Shown here one piece after another: positions 48,980 through 62,379 of a stretch of 64,000 nt of DNA (position 1 is the first letter of the stretch; every line of letters begins with the position of its first letter). Under the pieces are notes generated by a model that saw nothing but the letters and a program-made list of their open reading frames with translations, was not told the DNA's origin and made no database searches. The DNA is from Lichenostomus cassidix. Lineage: Eukaryota > Chordata > Aves > Passeriformes > Meliphagidae. The stretch is taken from NCBI GenBank assembly GCA_008360975.2, contig CM039182.1, positions 30,856,566-30,920,565 on the forward strand, written 5' to 3'. The translations under genes and the position numbers were made by a program.

Positions 48980-50060
48980 ACCTGTTCTTTAACTGTAACC
49001 CCCACAGCTGGCAGAAGATATAGCAGATATTTTTCATGCACACTGAATTTATGCCTGTCCATAGATGCCAAACAGGAAAGCAAAATAAGTTTGGATGTTG
49101 TCATCTATGTTAAGCTATTTGGGTTTTTTAAAAAAACTCTTTTTTTTCCCTCTCTCTTTAAAATTACTTAATAATGCACAGTGGTTAATAATAAACCAAT
49201 TTTGCCAATAGTATTTGCTTTGGCAAGCTTCTTACTGAAACCTCTGATTAAATACTGTAAAATATTGTACTGGAAATGCTACATCAAATGTTCAATAAAA
49301 TCAAGAGCTATTACTTATTCATTTTTGTTTTATTTGGGTTTTGCTGGGTTTCATTATATCTGAGACATCACATTCATCAATGTTTTTCTGAAAATATTGT
49401 TTTTATAGTATGAATCCATTCTGCGTATTCTTGAAATCCTACAGGGACAAACACCATACTGATAGAGATGGATTCAGAACAAGGCCCTTGTTGTACCAAC
49501 TTTAGGGTTTATATGATTTTAGGATCCCAATCTAGTTCAGATTTCAGTAAAAGTTTTCTGTCTTACCATACATCAAAACAAAAAGAACCACATTCAAATT
49601 ACTCAATATTTTTACGATGAAAATCTCAGGCTACATCTATAGAGTCTGGGGATGAGCCTGGTCACCAAAGTCTAAAGTCTCTTAATTTTCTCCACAGGAT
49701 AGTAGCACTGCTTAACCATAGGAACTGTAAATTGAAATTGGGATAACATAAGTTCTCAGAAAATCACTTCTGTTTAACAAATACTTGCAAACAATATTGG
49801 ATTTATGATGAATTTAAGTATGTGCTCTCATGCTTTCCCAAATGTAGACCATTGCTGCTGGTCAAATATGAGTTCTTGAAATACAGGAGGCTTATACTCA
49901 TTTCAGTAAATTACCACAGGTCTAACATAACCCTAAAACTGTAACAAGACATGCCCTAACATACAAAAAAGCTGCTTTTTACTCAGAAAATTTGAGCAGT
50001 GTGCCATACTTTTTACCCTTTTATTTAAACTATCACATGGCTTGCAGCGTGACTATAACA
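48980..50060. other. AT-rich stretch, no gene seen
   Basis: No exon, repeat or constrained-looking block was recognised. Confidence 0.5.
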
Positions 50061-50066
50061 GTATTT

Positions 50067-50117
50067 TATATAATATAATATAATATAATATAATATAATA
50101 TAATATAATATATAATA
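50067..50117. repeat. (TAATA)n pentanucleotide array
   Basis: About eight to nine TAATA units. The array is bracketed by copies of CAGTATTTTATA (about 50,060 and 50,121), so the flanking word is duplicated too. Confidence 0.9.
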
Positions 50118-50124
50118 CAGCAGT

Positions 50125-51200
50125 ATTTTATATTCACAGGTTTTAGCCTCTCTATTCTGGTCCCTTCCACATACCCAATTCCAGGGACATTCAGTCTACT
50201 CCTACCTCTTATCGCCTCTGTCCCTCACCAAGACGGAAGCACTTACTTTGAGCCTTCAGCCATAGGGATGGAAAGTTTGCTAGGGTTTTGGGCATTTTTT
50301 TACAAGGTTTCAGTGGGGCAGACTTAGGTATAGCACAGAGCCAACTAAACTGCCTGGGTGTTCTTAAGGCTGGATTAAAATCTATTATTTTGTTTACTCG
50401 GTATAAAAGGAAAATTAACTGTATTCCTAAGAAAGGAGGTGGTGAACATATGTAAGTGGATCAAGGGTATAACTTTTCAAAACATGGAGTTATTTGTAAG
50501 CAATGCATTTTTAGTATCATTTAAGATGAAATCATCCTGTTGCATATTTGCAAGAGTAAAATAGATAATATTTGTTAAATTAAGCTGGTTGAATAGATAA
50601 AGAATATGATTTCCTGAAGATGAGCCTGATATCATAGTTACATTTTTGTAAATTCTTTTCCCTCTGGGATTATTCAATCTCCAGAATTTAGAGAAAGGAT
50701 TGATAACCCAGGAGATGTCATACATTTCAGCTTGATTAAATACTCACCTGGAACCCTTACCAGACACTAGTTGTTCTTGTTTATAGTTTTGTTGATTGCC
50801 AGATCTAGATAATCAAACTTGTAAGTCAGTCCTTCAAAATTTTGATAAAGTTAAAAAATATGAAAGGCTTGGTACTTTGAACTTGTTTTCTGGTTTAGAA
50901 GTTCACAGTTTGCAGTCTAATAACATTTTCAAATTTTCTCCAAAGTATAAGAAGTAAATATTACTTCCTGCTAGGAAAGCTTTTTTTCTTGAGAAATCAT
51001 TTAACTTTGAGAGCTGAAGTTCAAAGAATTGCTAGAGAAACCCAAGAGAGAGATATTTTTGGTGGAATTACTGTTATTCTGTTTAGAAATGTCATCCAGT
51101 AAAGGAGCAACCCTAATTCTTTATTTTACCAAGTCGTCAACTAAAACAGTCTGCAGTTGATGGAGTTGTTGAGAAAGATTTGCGAAAATTGCTCGATGAA
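50125..51200. other. AT-rich stretch, no gene seen
   Basis: Nothing recognised apart from short frames without similarity. Confidence 0.45.
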
Positions 51201-51204
51201 TTCA

Positions 51205-51586
51205 GACTAATAAAGCACAAGTTTTCCTAATGTGTTGCTCTGTTGTTAGTGAGTATTTACAGGCTTTACAGACAACACTGTCATCTTTTCCATTGGAGGC
51301 TGCCCTGCTTAAAATAATTCCGACAGGATCAACACTGGCAGGATTTACAATTTGCCACCTGACAAGGTCGTCAGCATCAAGGGCCTTGTCTTGGGGTTTG
51401 ACATGAATGTAAGAATATTATCCGGTGGAACTGTGAACTTTGTTGAACTGATCTATCTCCCATATATCTTACTGAATCCCTTGCCAAGTTATCAAACTTG
51501 GCATGTTGTTCACTGAGAAAAGGAGCTAGCTTTGCCATGACTGCTTGTATGTGGCATTTATCCACATCCCTTGCCTTCACTGTGGG
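51205..51586 (-). pseudogene. Protein-like segment with offset frames; exon or pseudogene
   Basis: On the minus strand an acceptor-like TTGATATTTCAG ends at 51,587. From 51,586 a frame reads PTVKARDVDKCHIQAVMAKL and continues to a stop at 51,377. From 51,417 the frame one base offset stays open for 71 codons to a stop at 51,204-51,202. It includes DADDLVRWQIVNPASVDPVG and a C-x2-C-x8-H-x4-C arrangement (CKACKYSL...HIRKTC). The amino-acid make-up is balanced, unlike the T-rich chance frames nearby. A one-base offset between two good frames suggests a decayed coding copy, or two exons with an unseen intron; a donor-like A|GTAAGA lies in the first frame. I do not recognise the family. Confidence 0.3.
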
Positions 51587-51599
51587 CTGAAATATCAAC

Positions 51600-54500
51600 A
51601 AATGAATTAAGAAGTAACAAAAAATGGGAAAAACACAGCAGTCACTCTGAATTAAAGTGCTGCATGAACTCATACGTCTTGTGTTTTTCCTGTACCCACA
51701 ACACTCTACTATGGCTAACGCTTGACTGGAACACAGGTTGCATGTATCTCAGTAGATCATGTTTAGTTGAAAGCCTGTGGAAGTCACCAGGAAGTCACCC
51801 ATGGGCTTTTTTGGGATGTATTGATCTCCTTCTGATAATTGATAAGGAACCTGGAAACACTGGGGCAAAGTCAGAGTCTCATGAGACATTCAGAGCCAGG
51901 TGTGAATCTGTGTGAGGATGTTTTTCTTGCTCTTATTTCTCTTTATGTCACTTTTTTGATCTGCTCCCCGGCAGGATAGCTCCCAAAAAGGCTCATTTGA
52001 ACTGAGAGTCTCTCCCTCTGCTGATTTTGCAAACGAGAGGAAGAACATTTTAAAATGCCCACATCATTTGTACCTACAAGTCAGGCTGACTGCTGACTGG
52101 ATGTTAGAAAATATCATTCCATGGACATTAGTGATGCTTAATGTACTTGCTTGCAACCTGAATTTGGCTCACTTTGATACTGAGGTACATTTCCCTCTTC
52201 CCTGAGAAATCTGTAATTTTTCCCCACCTGTAAGAGGGTCCTATCATACTTTACTCTGGAGAACTGGGTGAGTCCATGGTAAATACAGTCAGCAGCAGAT
52301 GTGTTCGCATTTCACTACAAAGAACATATGAACCCTTTGCACCTGACACTTTACACAATATGCTCCCTGGCTTTAAGAAAACATTGTTTCATGTTCTTAC
52401 TCTAATCAGCCTTGTCTGCCAGCTCAGAGAACAGAGAAGTTCATTGTTATATGCAGCTGTCATTTGTTCCATCTCCTTGCTCTTTCTGACTTCAATATCT
52501 TTGTGGTATTTAGTGAAAGTAATTTTCAGTTAGAAATCTTCTGCCCTTTCAGTAAGTGCAAGTATAGCACTTCATCAATGGCCAAAGAATTCCAAGCTAT
52601 CTGGGATGTATCAGGACAGTTGATAAAACCTCACAGAGCAACCTATGATAGTACATCCCATCATAAATAAAAAAAAACAGAAAGGGCCTTTGTCAGTGTT
52701 TATCTGTAGCGCTTTTATTCTTTGCCCTTGATTTCCTCTTCAGAAAATTGATGCACCCTTAAATTGAAGCAGGAGGCTTGACAGGTGATGGTTAGTGTGA
52801 TAACTGCTCAGATTTCATCAGCCAGTGTTTTTCTGGTGGTGCAATTGTAGGAACTTTCAGCTAGATTACCTGTCATCCACTACATCAGATAAAAGAGGGA
52901 GAGTTGAAAGATGCGGTTTTGCCACTGTACCTTATAGGAAATGAAAAGTGTGGGTGAGGTAACAGTAGCTGAAAAGAAGTACAATTATTTTCTAATCAGG
53001 CTATTCCGTCAAGAATGTCACTGCTGAAATTCACAATCATTGGGCAGAATCCATTGTTAAATTTGCATTGTTAAATTCAAAGGGGGAACATCCTAAAAGA
53101 CATAGTCATTCTTACTGTAGGTATTAGCTCAAGCACTACTTTTGACTATCCATTTAATTCTTCTGTATATGAAAAGCAAAGTACAATCTATATTTAGACA
53201 GAAGAAAATGTTCCTATTTTGAGTATATTTCTATATTTTATTTGATGCTACTTATTCTGATGCCAGGTTGTTTTTTCTTTTTCTCAACTTCTGATAGCTC
53301 AATCACTTTGTGAAGTTTACTTATTTTGTGTTCATCCAGGCAGTATTTTTGTTTAACAACTAGTGCATACTACCAGTACCAAATATTAAATATATATAGT
53401 TTTGTCGGTACTCCTGTACAGTGAAAAAAATTGGACTGTTTTTTGATCACCTGAAACTATTGAACTTATGAAGATGACCTCAGTTTAATTCAATTTAATT
53501 GCACTGAACAAATGTTATATTTTTAATTTTCTATATTGACTTAATTCTGTGCTTTAGCAATTACTTTCCAATGCTGAATTTCCTAAATATGGAGCAACTT
53601 AAATATGTTTTCTGTTATCTATGTTTTGATTTATCTTGGTTATCATTCATAATCTTTTCTTCTAGGTAGCTGAGGTCTGTTTTGAGTTTTATTTAAAATT
53701 ATTACATATGCAAACTCTAAAAAAGAATAAAATAAAAACATAACCATTGGTTTGTTAAATATCACTATTCCCAATACTGCAGTTGAAAGTCTGTCAGTAA
53801 TTCTATTACAAATGCTTATTTTTCTAAGGATTATGCAGTTTAGCTTTGAAAATTCTCTCTTGGGTGAGACTTGGCAGCTGAAAGTTCATCATGTGACTGC
53901 AGCAATTTGTTGCTATTGTTTTACCAAATATTCTCAATTTGTTGGAGATTTGTTGTCAAAGTTATAAGTAGAAAGCAATTTTGGAAAATGCAGAAGACTA
54001 AATCTACAGTTTCATAATATTTTGTTTGTACCCTTGTTAATAATAATTCCATGTATTAAAATTATTCTGAGAGTGTTTTATTTTCATTTCTTCCCCCTAG
54101 ATGGATAGCCAAGAACACTGAGAGATCAAATGGATTGGCAAAAGCCATCAGTGTGAAGAAGTGCTGTTTTCTCTTAGGTTCCTTGTCTTTATCACTATTT
54201 TAACCTCCATATGGTTTCTGTAAATGAACATTCACCCAATGGGCCATTGCTCATGCTAGAAACTGCTAAAAATGTTATTCACAATACCAAAAAAGGTTTT
54301 TTTTCACATTTCCAGACTTGAAATCTACACAATTGCACTTTGGGTGGGATGAATGAAGTGCCACAGTGTCTTTTGATACAATGACGGAGGAACTTTCTGA
54401 GAGCTGCAGTTATCTCTGGCCATTGCAGAAAGCTTCTTCTGCAATCCCATTTTCAGGCAGACACAATTCAAAGGGGTGCTTTGTATATGCAAGGAGAATT

Positions 54501-55700
54501 CTTTCCTGAGAAGCAATAGCAACTACTCAGATCTCAGAGTAGGCAGTCAGCTGAACATAAGCTTACACTGTAAAAACTGATTATAAAAACCAGGAAAGGA
54601 CTTACAGAACAGATGGGAAAGGCTTAAAGTGTGGAAAGTCTGCTTGAGAGAGAGAGAGTCTCTGTCTGTTGAAGAAAAAGTTAAAAGGTCAGTTGGTCAC
54701 CATTGAAGGTTTCTATACAAAGAAGAAATTTTAACAACAGGATGTAATAAACAACATTATACCAACTTGTTATAAAGAGATTTTGGAATTAAAAAAAATA
54801 AAATTTGTAGTGAACTTTGAAATACCAAAAATTGATTTATTGTCCTTCATTAACAAAGGCAAAAAAAAGCCAAAACCAGAGAAGATATAGGCTAAAATTT
54901 TTCTCTGTACACAGAGTGCTTGTGCACATAGAAGATGTTTTTATAAATTTCTGCTGGCTTCTACTCCTTGAGGCAGTAGAGGCAGAAGTTGGGTCTATGT
55001 TTTTTTTTTTTTGTCACCTGTATATAAAGGAGGTAGGATCCTGCATTTTCTACACACATCCTTAATATTGTTTGGACCAGACATAGTAATGATCCACAAC
55101 CTCAGGAACAGCAGCTGTCAGACCAGACAGGAAAACCCTTTTCCCTATACTTGACAGAAATCTTCTGTTCATTTGAAAAAACAGCAAGATATTCATGGAT
55201 TTCTTTGCTGGTCATCTGTGTATCAAATCAGCACATCCTGATCTTTGACTTAGCATGAAAATGTCATCAATGTAAGAATAGCTGACTAATTTTTATTTTT
55301 GCTTAAATCTATTTTAAGTTGCCCGGAATTCTAAGGGGACAATAAAACGTGGATATAAGTAATACAGAGGGCTTGATACTCTGTAATAGGCACAACTGAG
55401 AGTAAGGTTGTCTCAGAGAAGGCAGTTTAGCTGAGACAGGATTTAGGTAGGCTTTGAAAAGGCTTACATTCTTTTTAAGAGAAGACAAAATATCCAAAAC
55501 TGAGTAAGTAAAAAAACCCTCTTACAAAGATAGTGGTGATCCATGGGTTCATCTACTGTTAAGTAGACCAAATGAAACCATCCAGGCAGACTGCAGCTTC
55601 CAATTCTTAGTAATCTGAACAGTTCATGTTGCCTTTTCACAACTCCTCCTTCAATTAAATATAGCCACTGGAAAAGATTGCTCATTTATTTCATGTTATA
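51600..55700. other. AT-rich stretch, no gene seen
   Basis: No recognised exon or repeat. A short (GA)n tract is at about 54,646-54,659. Several short frames are chance. Confidence 0.45.
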
Positions 55701-55707
55701 TATGTCT

Positions 55708-55745
55708 ATTAATAATAATAATAATGATGATGATTATGATGATGA
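55708..55745. repeat. (AAT)n then (GAT)n microsatellite
   Basis: An AAT trinucleotide run passes directly into GAT units with one TTAT interruption. Confidence 0.9.
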
Positions 55746-55749
55746 ACAG

Positions 55750-57225
55750 TGTAAGAGAAATACCACAAAGATACAATATAGCTATAGTAACACATCCCGG
55801 TTTTGGCCAGCTGCTTATGTCTAACTCTGAGTGTAGTGTAACACCAAAAAGGTAAATAGATGGCAGGGAGAGAAGAGCAGCTGGAGATGAAGCTGTTTGA
55901 GTTTGTGGAGTTGGACAGTGACTGACCTAAGTGTTTGACTCACAGTCTATCGCTGATCACATCCAGGCATTGCACCTTTCTGTTGATAAAATACCTGCTG
56001 ATTAAGCAACATATGTAAAAACTAATTGGTTAAAAATACTTCAGTCTGTTTCCTTTTCTTAAGCCAGCTTTTCAAATAAGAAGCATGGTATAAAAAGAGA
56101 CATTTACTCACACTGGTAAGATAAAACAACATTTCATGAGCAGAAGAAGCTAGGAAAAGGATAAAACAGTAGCAACACAATGAGTAGCTTGCAGGGAAGC
56201 AAATAAAGCACGGGTGTGCTGAGTAGCAGCATAGCAGAGCTTTTGCTGAAAGAACAGACTGGAATGCCTCCTGTTTTGCATCGTTACAGTGCAGCAGTAT
56301 GTACTTATACATGCCATTAATTTATACAAGCTTTTTGGACCCCAAAAAGCCAAATGTTAGAATAAGCTATCTACTCACCCTGTCCATAAATCGAAAAGTG
56401 GCTGAAATGATTACGTTTGATCTGCAGCCATATTCCACTGGAAGGTCTATTGGCTTGCAAAGGCTCTCAGAGCACATTAACCACAGAGCTCTCTCCCAAG
56501 CTGGATATACTTAGCTGCCATTTCTGTGCCTCATATTTTTACTAGTTTGGTCTTAAAATAAGGTGTCATTAGGCTGAGAGTTAAATAGTTGCATATTTTA
56601 ATGCTAATACACAGAAAAAAAAAGATCTAACAACTGCAAACTCATTGTCTGCTGTACTGGGGACAATTCAGAAGGAGTGGGGGAATAGCACAGCATTTGC
56701 ACTTTCATATAAAGCATTAGGATCTAAAACATAAAGTTCATTCTTACTTTTTCTATTGTGGAAATATTTATATCTAGTGATTTTATATATTGTTTGAATG
56801 AGAGTATTCACTGGACGATGTTTTTCTGTACTAGGTTAAAATGCAGGGTTTTAAATGCCCAGTGGGGAAAAAACCCAAATATACTTGGTCAGTGTTTGAA
56901 GCAAGTGTGTCACTTCAGGCATTCAGTAAGTAACAAACAAATTGTCAAAAGAAAGCATGGTTTCCACAAGGTTTTGGTTTTGAATATTGATTGTTGGTTG
57001 TTAGCTTCTCATCCGCATTTTACTTGATATTGTCTTTTGCTGATAATACTAACATAGTGTTCTTGGTCATATATTTACTGATCTCCTCTACACATTGTAC
57101 ATAAAAACTTACTCAGATATACCACATTTCACAGAGAGCCTACAAGATCAGAGCTAGAGTCTGAGACTGAATGGACACAAAATCCAATATTGTCCTTTTG
57201 TTAAATGTTGACGAATTTAAAGAAC
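55750..57225. other. AT-rich stretch, no gene seen
   Basis: No recognised feature beyond short A-runs. Confidence 0.5.
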
Positions 57226-57231
57226 TTGACA

Positions 57232-57258
57232 CTTTAAAGTTCTTTAAGAACTTTAAAG
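57232..57258. repeat. Perfect palindrome, 13-bp arms
   Basis: CTTTAAAGTTCTT and AAGAACTTTAAAG flank a single central T. A further AAAGAACTT lies on each side (about 57,219 and 57,256), so the motif AAAGAACTT/AAGTTCTTT occurs in several orientations within 50 bp. Confidence 0.9.
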
Positions 57259-57543
57259 AACTTGTTTTCAATGCAAAAGACTGAATTCCCCAACCTGAGT
57301 TCAAATCTCCTTGAAAATATTAGGTTATGACTGTAAAATCGTTGATTTTTTTTTATTTTAAACTTTTTCTATTTTAATTATTACAAAAAAACTTTTCACT
57401 GAGGTCTAGAAATCTCTGCCACTAGTATGTGGCTCACAAAACTGGTACTATTGTCTGAATTTTTATAGCCAAGTCTTCGTTAGTCTTTTCCAAACAATTA
57501 TGGGCATGTATATTTTCTATACAAAACACTGTCTTTTGTATGT

Positions 57544-57669
57544 GGCCATGGAAAAATTGCCACTCTCTACACAAGCACACCAGTGTGGTTAGGAAAGCAG
57601 CACAGCACAGGAGTATGGCCCTGCCATATATTTGCACTGAGAGAAGCAAACAACTTACACTTTTCCAGA
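57544..57669 (+). repeat. Local duplication, copy A
   Basis: Shares two exact 19-mers with a segment 1 kb downstream: GCACAGGAGTATGGCCCTG (57,605-57,623) and CTGAGAGAAGCAAACAACT (57,637-57,655). A leading GGCCATGGAAAAATTG (57,544) and a trailing TTTTCCAGA also match copy B. Copy A is the longer version. Confidence 0.8.
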
Positions 57670-58574
57670 ACTCAGCCTTATATATAATGTTTTCGGTACC
57701 TTTAATTGTGGCCTAATTGGAATTTGTGCCAGTAAAGTTAACATCTAAGTTTGGAGCCTTGATTTAAAACAGCTGGAGTGTGACCCCAAGCTGGTTCTAT
57801 TGCTCTGTACAGGAGGCTGACCCCATTTGTGGAAGAAAGACCATTGTCCTGTAGTTCAGCATAGGAGAATTCCATCTCACATTTCCCATGCAGTTCAGAA
57901 AACCCTTTTACAATATTTGGAGGTTTTATTATTTGTATTTTTTTTTAAATTGGAAATTCCATCAATTACTAAGAAGACACAGATACACTATTTCCTGAAT
58001 TCTAGTCAAGGTTGCACAACATTGGCTTGATAAAGGACAGCAGAATGTTTGAGATCTTGGTTAGTTTGTCAAATTTTTGTTCTTGCTAGCAGAGCTATGT
58101 TTGTTTTGAACAATGGGAGAATTTTGCTGTATAGTCCTGTTAATTCTTTTCTTGAGCTATTTTTTACAATTTTATTTTATTAAGAAATTGGTAGTTTACA
58201 GTTTAAATGGTTTTGGTTTGGCATTCTCAATCTGTACAGATTCTACAGAGAAATGGCAGCATATAGATCCCCTGTAGCAGTCCACGTTAACCATACGCAT
58301 GCATTTGTGTTCACAACAATAATTTTAGCTTAAGAGTCTCTGCAGTCATTGAGCAGGCATATGAGCTCTCCTGTGTGGTCATTGCCATTCTATAGTCTTC
58401 GACATCCTTTGCAGAAAACTTTACAATTCCTAAACTAACAATTGACAAGATGAGCTGTAACAGGCTTCAATATTTAACAGAGCTGCACATAAAAAACTTG
58501 CCCTTATAAAAAGAATATAAAAAATCAGCCCTTATCCTATATGCCCCTATTTACACAGGAATACCTTAGAGGCT

Positions 58575-58656
58575 GGTCATGGAAAAAATTGCACAGGAGT
58601 ATGGCCCTGAGAGAAGCAAACAACTACTGAGAGAAGCAAACTTTCCCTTTTCCAGA
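58575..58656 (+). repeat. Local duplication, copy B
   Basis: Matches copy A in order and orientation: GGTCATGGAAAAAATTG, the 19-mer at 58,591-58,609, the 19-mer at 58,607-58,625 and TTTTCCAGA at the end. Relative to A it lacks two internal pieces (about 45 and 13 bp) and has an added 20-bp-period repeat of CTGAGAGAAGCAAAC at 58,627-58,641. Confidence 0.8.
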
Positions 58657-58659
58657 CCT

Positions 58660-61600
58660 CCTCTGGCTCCCAGGATGCCTCTGTCCCCATATACTCCTCA
58701 GTGCTTCTGCAGAGGGCGTGAGGCCAGCTTGGGTGTCTCTGTACCCAGGCAGTCGACACCCTAAATATAAGATAAGAAACAACAGATGGCTACAAACAGA
58801 TGGGGGAACCTAAGTAACAATTTGATGCTATTGATCAGTATGACGACAGTTCTCACAACACACTGGTATTTTCTAGGGTTTTATTCAATCTGCTTTAAAT
58901 GTGGTTTAAACATTCGCTGCTTCTTTTAAACTGCTATTCCAGTGGTGAATTTGCTGGGGTGAAGATGGAAAGAAGAGTTAGATGTATTTTGGCCTTGTCC
59001 TGAGCACTGGAAGGAGTGTAGCACATATTTTCACATCCTGAAGTGGATTTACACAGGTCCCACAGTCCCACCCATGGCTTCAGTGAAAGAGGTTATATGT
59101 GAGGCTGGCAGAAATGAACAGCAAGACAGGTGCTTGCTTAGATCAGATGGAGGAGGAGTGGATCAGATGCTACCATAAAATCTGATATTTGTAGACTTAT
59201 AACTTGCTGGTACCTTTGTCATCCGTTAGTGGCAGTGAATGTACATATGTTTTTGTCCCTGAAACATAGTCTTGGTGTTCAGATGATTTTGTTGCTGCCC
59301 CATAGTTCATACTCCACCATCCCATGAATACTTTTCTGATAATATAGTGCCTATAACATTACAAGACCTCAGCTGGTTGTTGATCTAGAAGTTCTAGAAG
59401 GTTGAGGGTTTTTGGGGGTTTTTTAAAATTTTTTTTAAGGTGGTCAAAAGCTTCTGATAAGTAAAGGAAAGAATAAGAGGCACCTCCCCTAACTGCTTGC
59501 AGTTAGAAAAAAGAATCTATTATGTTCCTGTTATTGTGATACAGGCCAAGTATCTCTTGAAAGGGACGTTACTATTCACAGTCAGTTGTAGGATCCTGCA
59601 ATGGCTGGCAGGCCTGGGCCAGCATGGTAATTCCTCTCTCATGTTCATCAGCAGTGTAGAAAAGCTGACTACTGACTTCCTCCGCTCTGAAGCTGATGCA
59701 TGGGCAGCACAAAATAGGCTGTTGGGGTATTTTTGGGGTTTTTTTCTCTTCTGCCATTTTGCATTGCCAATTAGTGTCTGACTCTGTCATTGAATATTCA
59801 TGCTTCGGATTGTTTTTCAACAAATGTGTTGGGAATTGTGTCTTTCCAGTCCAAACCTCATTTTGTTACAGTATTTTTGCCTATGCTTTTAATCTCTCTG
59901 GGTGCCTTTGTATTATTTGTCTTTGTTCTTACTGGTACTTTCAGCTCCCCCTAAATTACCATTGTTAGCTCATTATGATAGTGAATTCATTAAGATCATT
60001 ACTTCTTTCAGTTTATTACTGAAGATGTTTAGAAAGACAAAACTATTCTCTCTCCATGAGTAAACCTCCTGGAACACCTCTCATCAATGCAATGCACTGC
60101 CTTTTCCTTGCAATCTCTTTCCAGCCCACCAAATCGTCAAGATAATATGAATATTTTAAACTTTGAGGTTATGAGATGCAGCATCAAGGCTATAATGAAA
60201 TCCACGTAGGTTGGCTGTATTCTTTGTGTCCCACTGCCTACACCTTCATCCAACAAGCATGTATGTGTTAGCTTGAAGGTGAAGGGATTCCTTAAGTGAA
60301 TAGAATTAAACATGCATTTGTAGGACTAAAATCTTAGTGCTCTTTTTAATTCTCTCTTTTTTTAAAAGGATATCCAATAAGTCCAGGAAAAGGTATTCTC
60401 AATAAAACCAAAGTCAAAGGTTTCACATCGTTTTGATAGCTGGTAATTTTCATTATATTTCTCAATGTTGGCCATTATTTTATTTAGGTTAGATTATTAT
60501 TGTCCAGATCACCCTTCTGCTCCGCACCACTTTGATAATTTTGGTTCCTTAGCTTGTAGATATCATTAAACCCCAAAACTATCAGGTCTTTACTGAGAAG
60601 AAAATTCTCATTTTAACAAAGGATATGTAGGGTCTCCCTTGTTGTTTAAAAATTTCCAGCTTGTTTAAAAATTTCAGAATTTCACAAGTAATTTATTTCA
60701 AGCTCTTTATTCTTATTATTATTTGTAAAAGGGTTTCCCTTATATTGTATAGTATCTTCCCTTTAAAAATTATTAACAATAGTCTTACTGAATCATCATT
60801 CATTTGGAAACACTAATATTGTATCCATCCTAATTTCTGTCTCTGCTTTATATTTGTGAAAGCTCTTAATATTGTGCTTGACTCTTTGGACATTTCCTCT
60901 TCACTGAATGTCCTCATTGATCCCAGTATTTTGGCACAGTCAATACCTGCAGTTTATTTAAGGTTGCTTTGTCTTTGACTCTTAGAAATTCTTGGCATCT
61001 CTTTTTTAGCAATTTTCGTTATAAATTCACCTTAGTTGTTTTCTTCTTATTCTTTTTTTTAACAAAGAACTTGATATTTTTGGCCAAATTCCTTATCCCA
61101 ATTTGTGATTCCCCCAAAATACAGCCACTTTTCCCAAGCAATGATGGCAAGAATGGCATCAAACTTTGGACCTGAGGATCCAGGAAAGGACAATCCTTTG
61201 CCTCAGTCTTCTCTCTAAACAACCAGACTTTGTTGTCTGTTGTTCACTTGTATTCTATCTACTCTGTATTACTTATTGAGATTTAGGTTGCAAGGAAAGC
61301 CCAGATTCATGAGAAAGGGGTTCAGACTTTGTCCTTTATGAGGTTAAATGACAACAGTGCTGGGTTTTACAGATATATAGCCATAGGCATCATTGCCAGG
61401 CTTGATATCTTCGGTATCTTGTGACCTTCAGATCCAACTGACTTCACTGGGAACTGCATTCATGCAGTGTTTAGATGCCATTATCACAAGGGCAATACAT
61501 TCTTACCAGTCTGTGCTCTGTCTCATACTGTTAGAATTTACAGGATGTGCAGTATTTGTCCAAACTTTTCTAGCCCTCTGTAAAATGTTACATTACTTGC

Positions 61601-62375
61601 TTTATCTCATGGTTAAAAAATTGACAAAAAACTGCAAAGACTGGGTCATTAAAAAGAAATTGTGTTAGTCAGATGATGATATTGTATCTTAAATTCAGAC
61701 ACAAAATGCAATACCCTTCGCTTTCAGTGAATTGACTTAGAACCTCCCATTCACCTCTGAATCTCATCTGTGAAATTAACATGCAAGAATAAAAATCTCA
61801 CACACTCTTTCCTTGATCTCCTACATAATGGTCCATATGAATCCATATAATCCGTGAATACTTTTCATCTGACTTTTCTGTCATGTTATATATTTCTTAA
61901 GAAGAGAAGGGAGACCATTCACATCATTCTAGTGCAGTATATTTTATGCTTATGATTTCCTTACAAATAAAATAAATTTCCACTACAGCTAAAAGATATT
62001 TCACCTTTACTCCCTAGTCAGAAGGTAAACGTGTATTTTTGTCATTCTTGTAACTTGAAAGATACATGTTAAGCCTTTTGTTTAAAGTACATTTAGAATT
62101 AAACAGGCCACATTCACAGTAAATTATCTAAATAGATTTTGGAAAGAGAAAGGAGTCTGTTCATTTTAATATACCTTCAGAAATATTTTACTTCTTGATG
62201 ATGACAGCAGCTCTTACTGACAACTATTAATACATTATAAACACCCCATCAGAGTTATATAAAAACATGTCAGTTTTAAAGAGAACATCTTTGACAGCAA
62301 ATTTTCTGATTGTGAAACAGCTGTGCCTCCAGTACAATGCATTAAGTAGTTTATTCCTTTTAGATAGTTAAATTG
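58660..62375. other. AT-rich stretch, no gene seen
   Basis: Contains T- and A-runs and a near-duplicate TTGTTTAAAAATTTC pair at 60,644 and 60,661. No recognised exon. A GATCCAACTGACTTCACTGG word near 61,431 may be a remnant of an ancient repeat. Confidence 0.45.
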
Positions 62376-62379
62376 TGCA

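Noticed and set aside
48676..49104. 142-codon minus-strand frame rich in Lys/Arg/Gly/Glu
   Set aside because: It is the read-through of the C/T satellite; unit lengths that keep a frame open are an artefact of purine-only codons.
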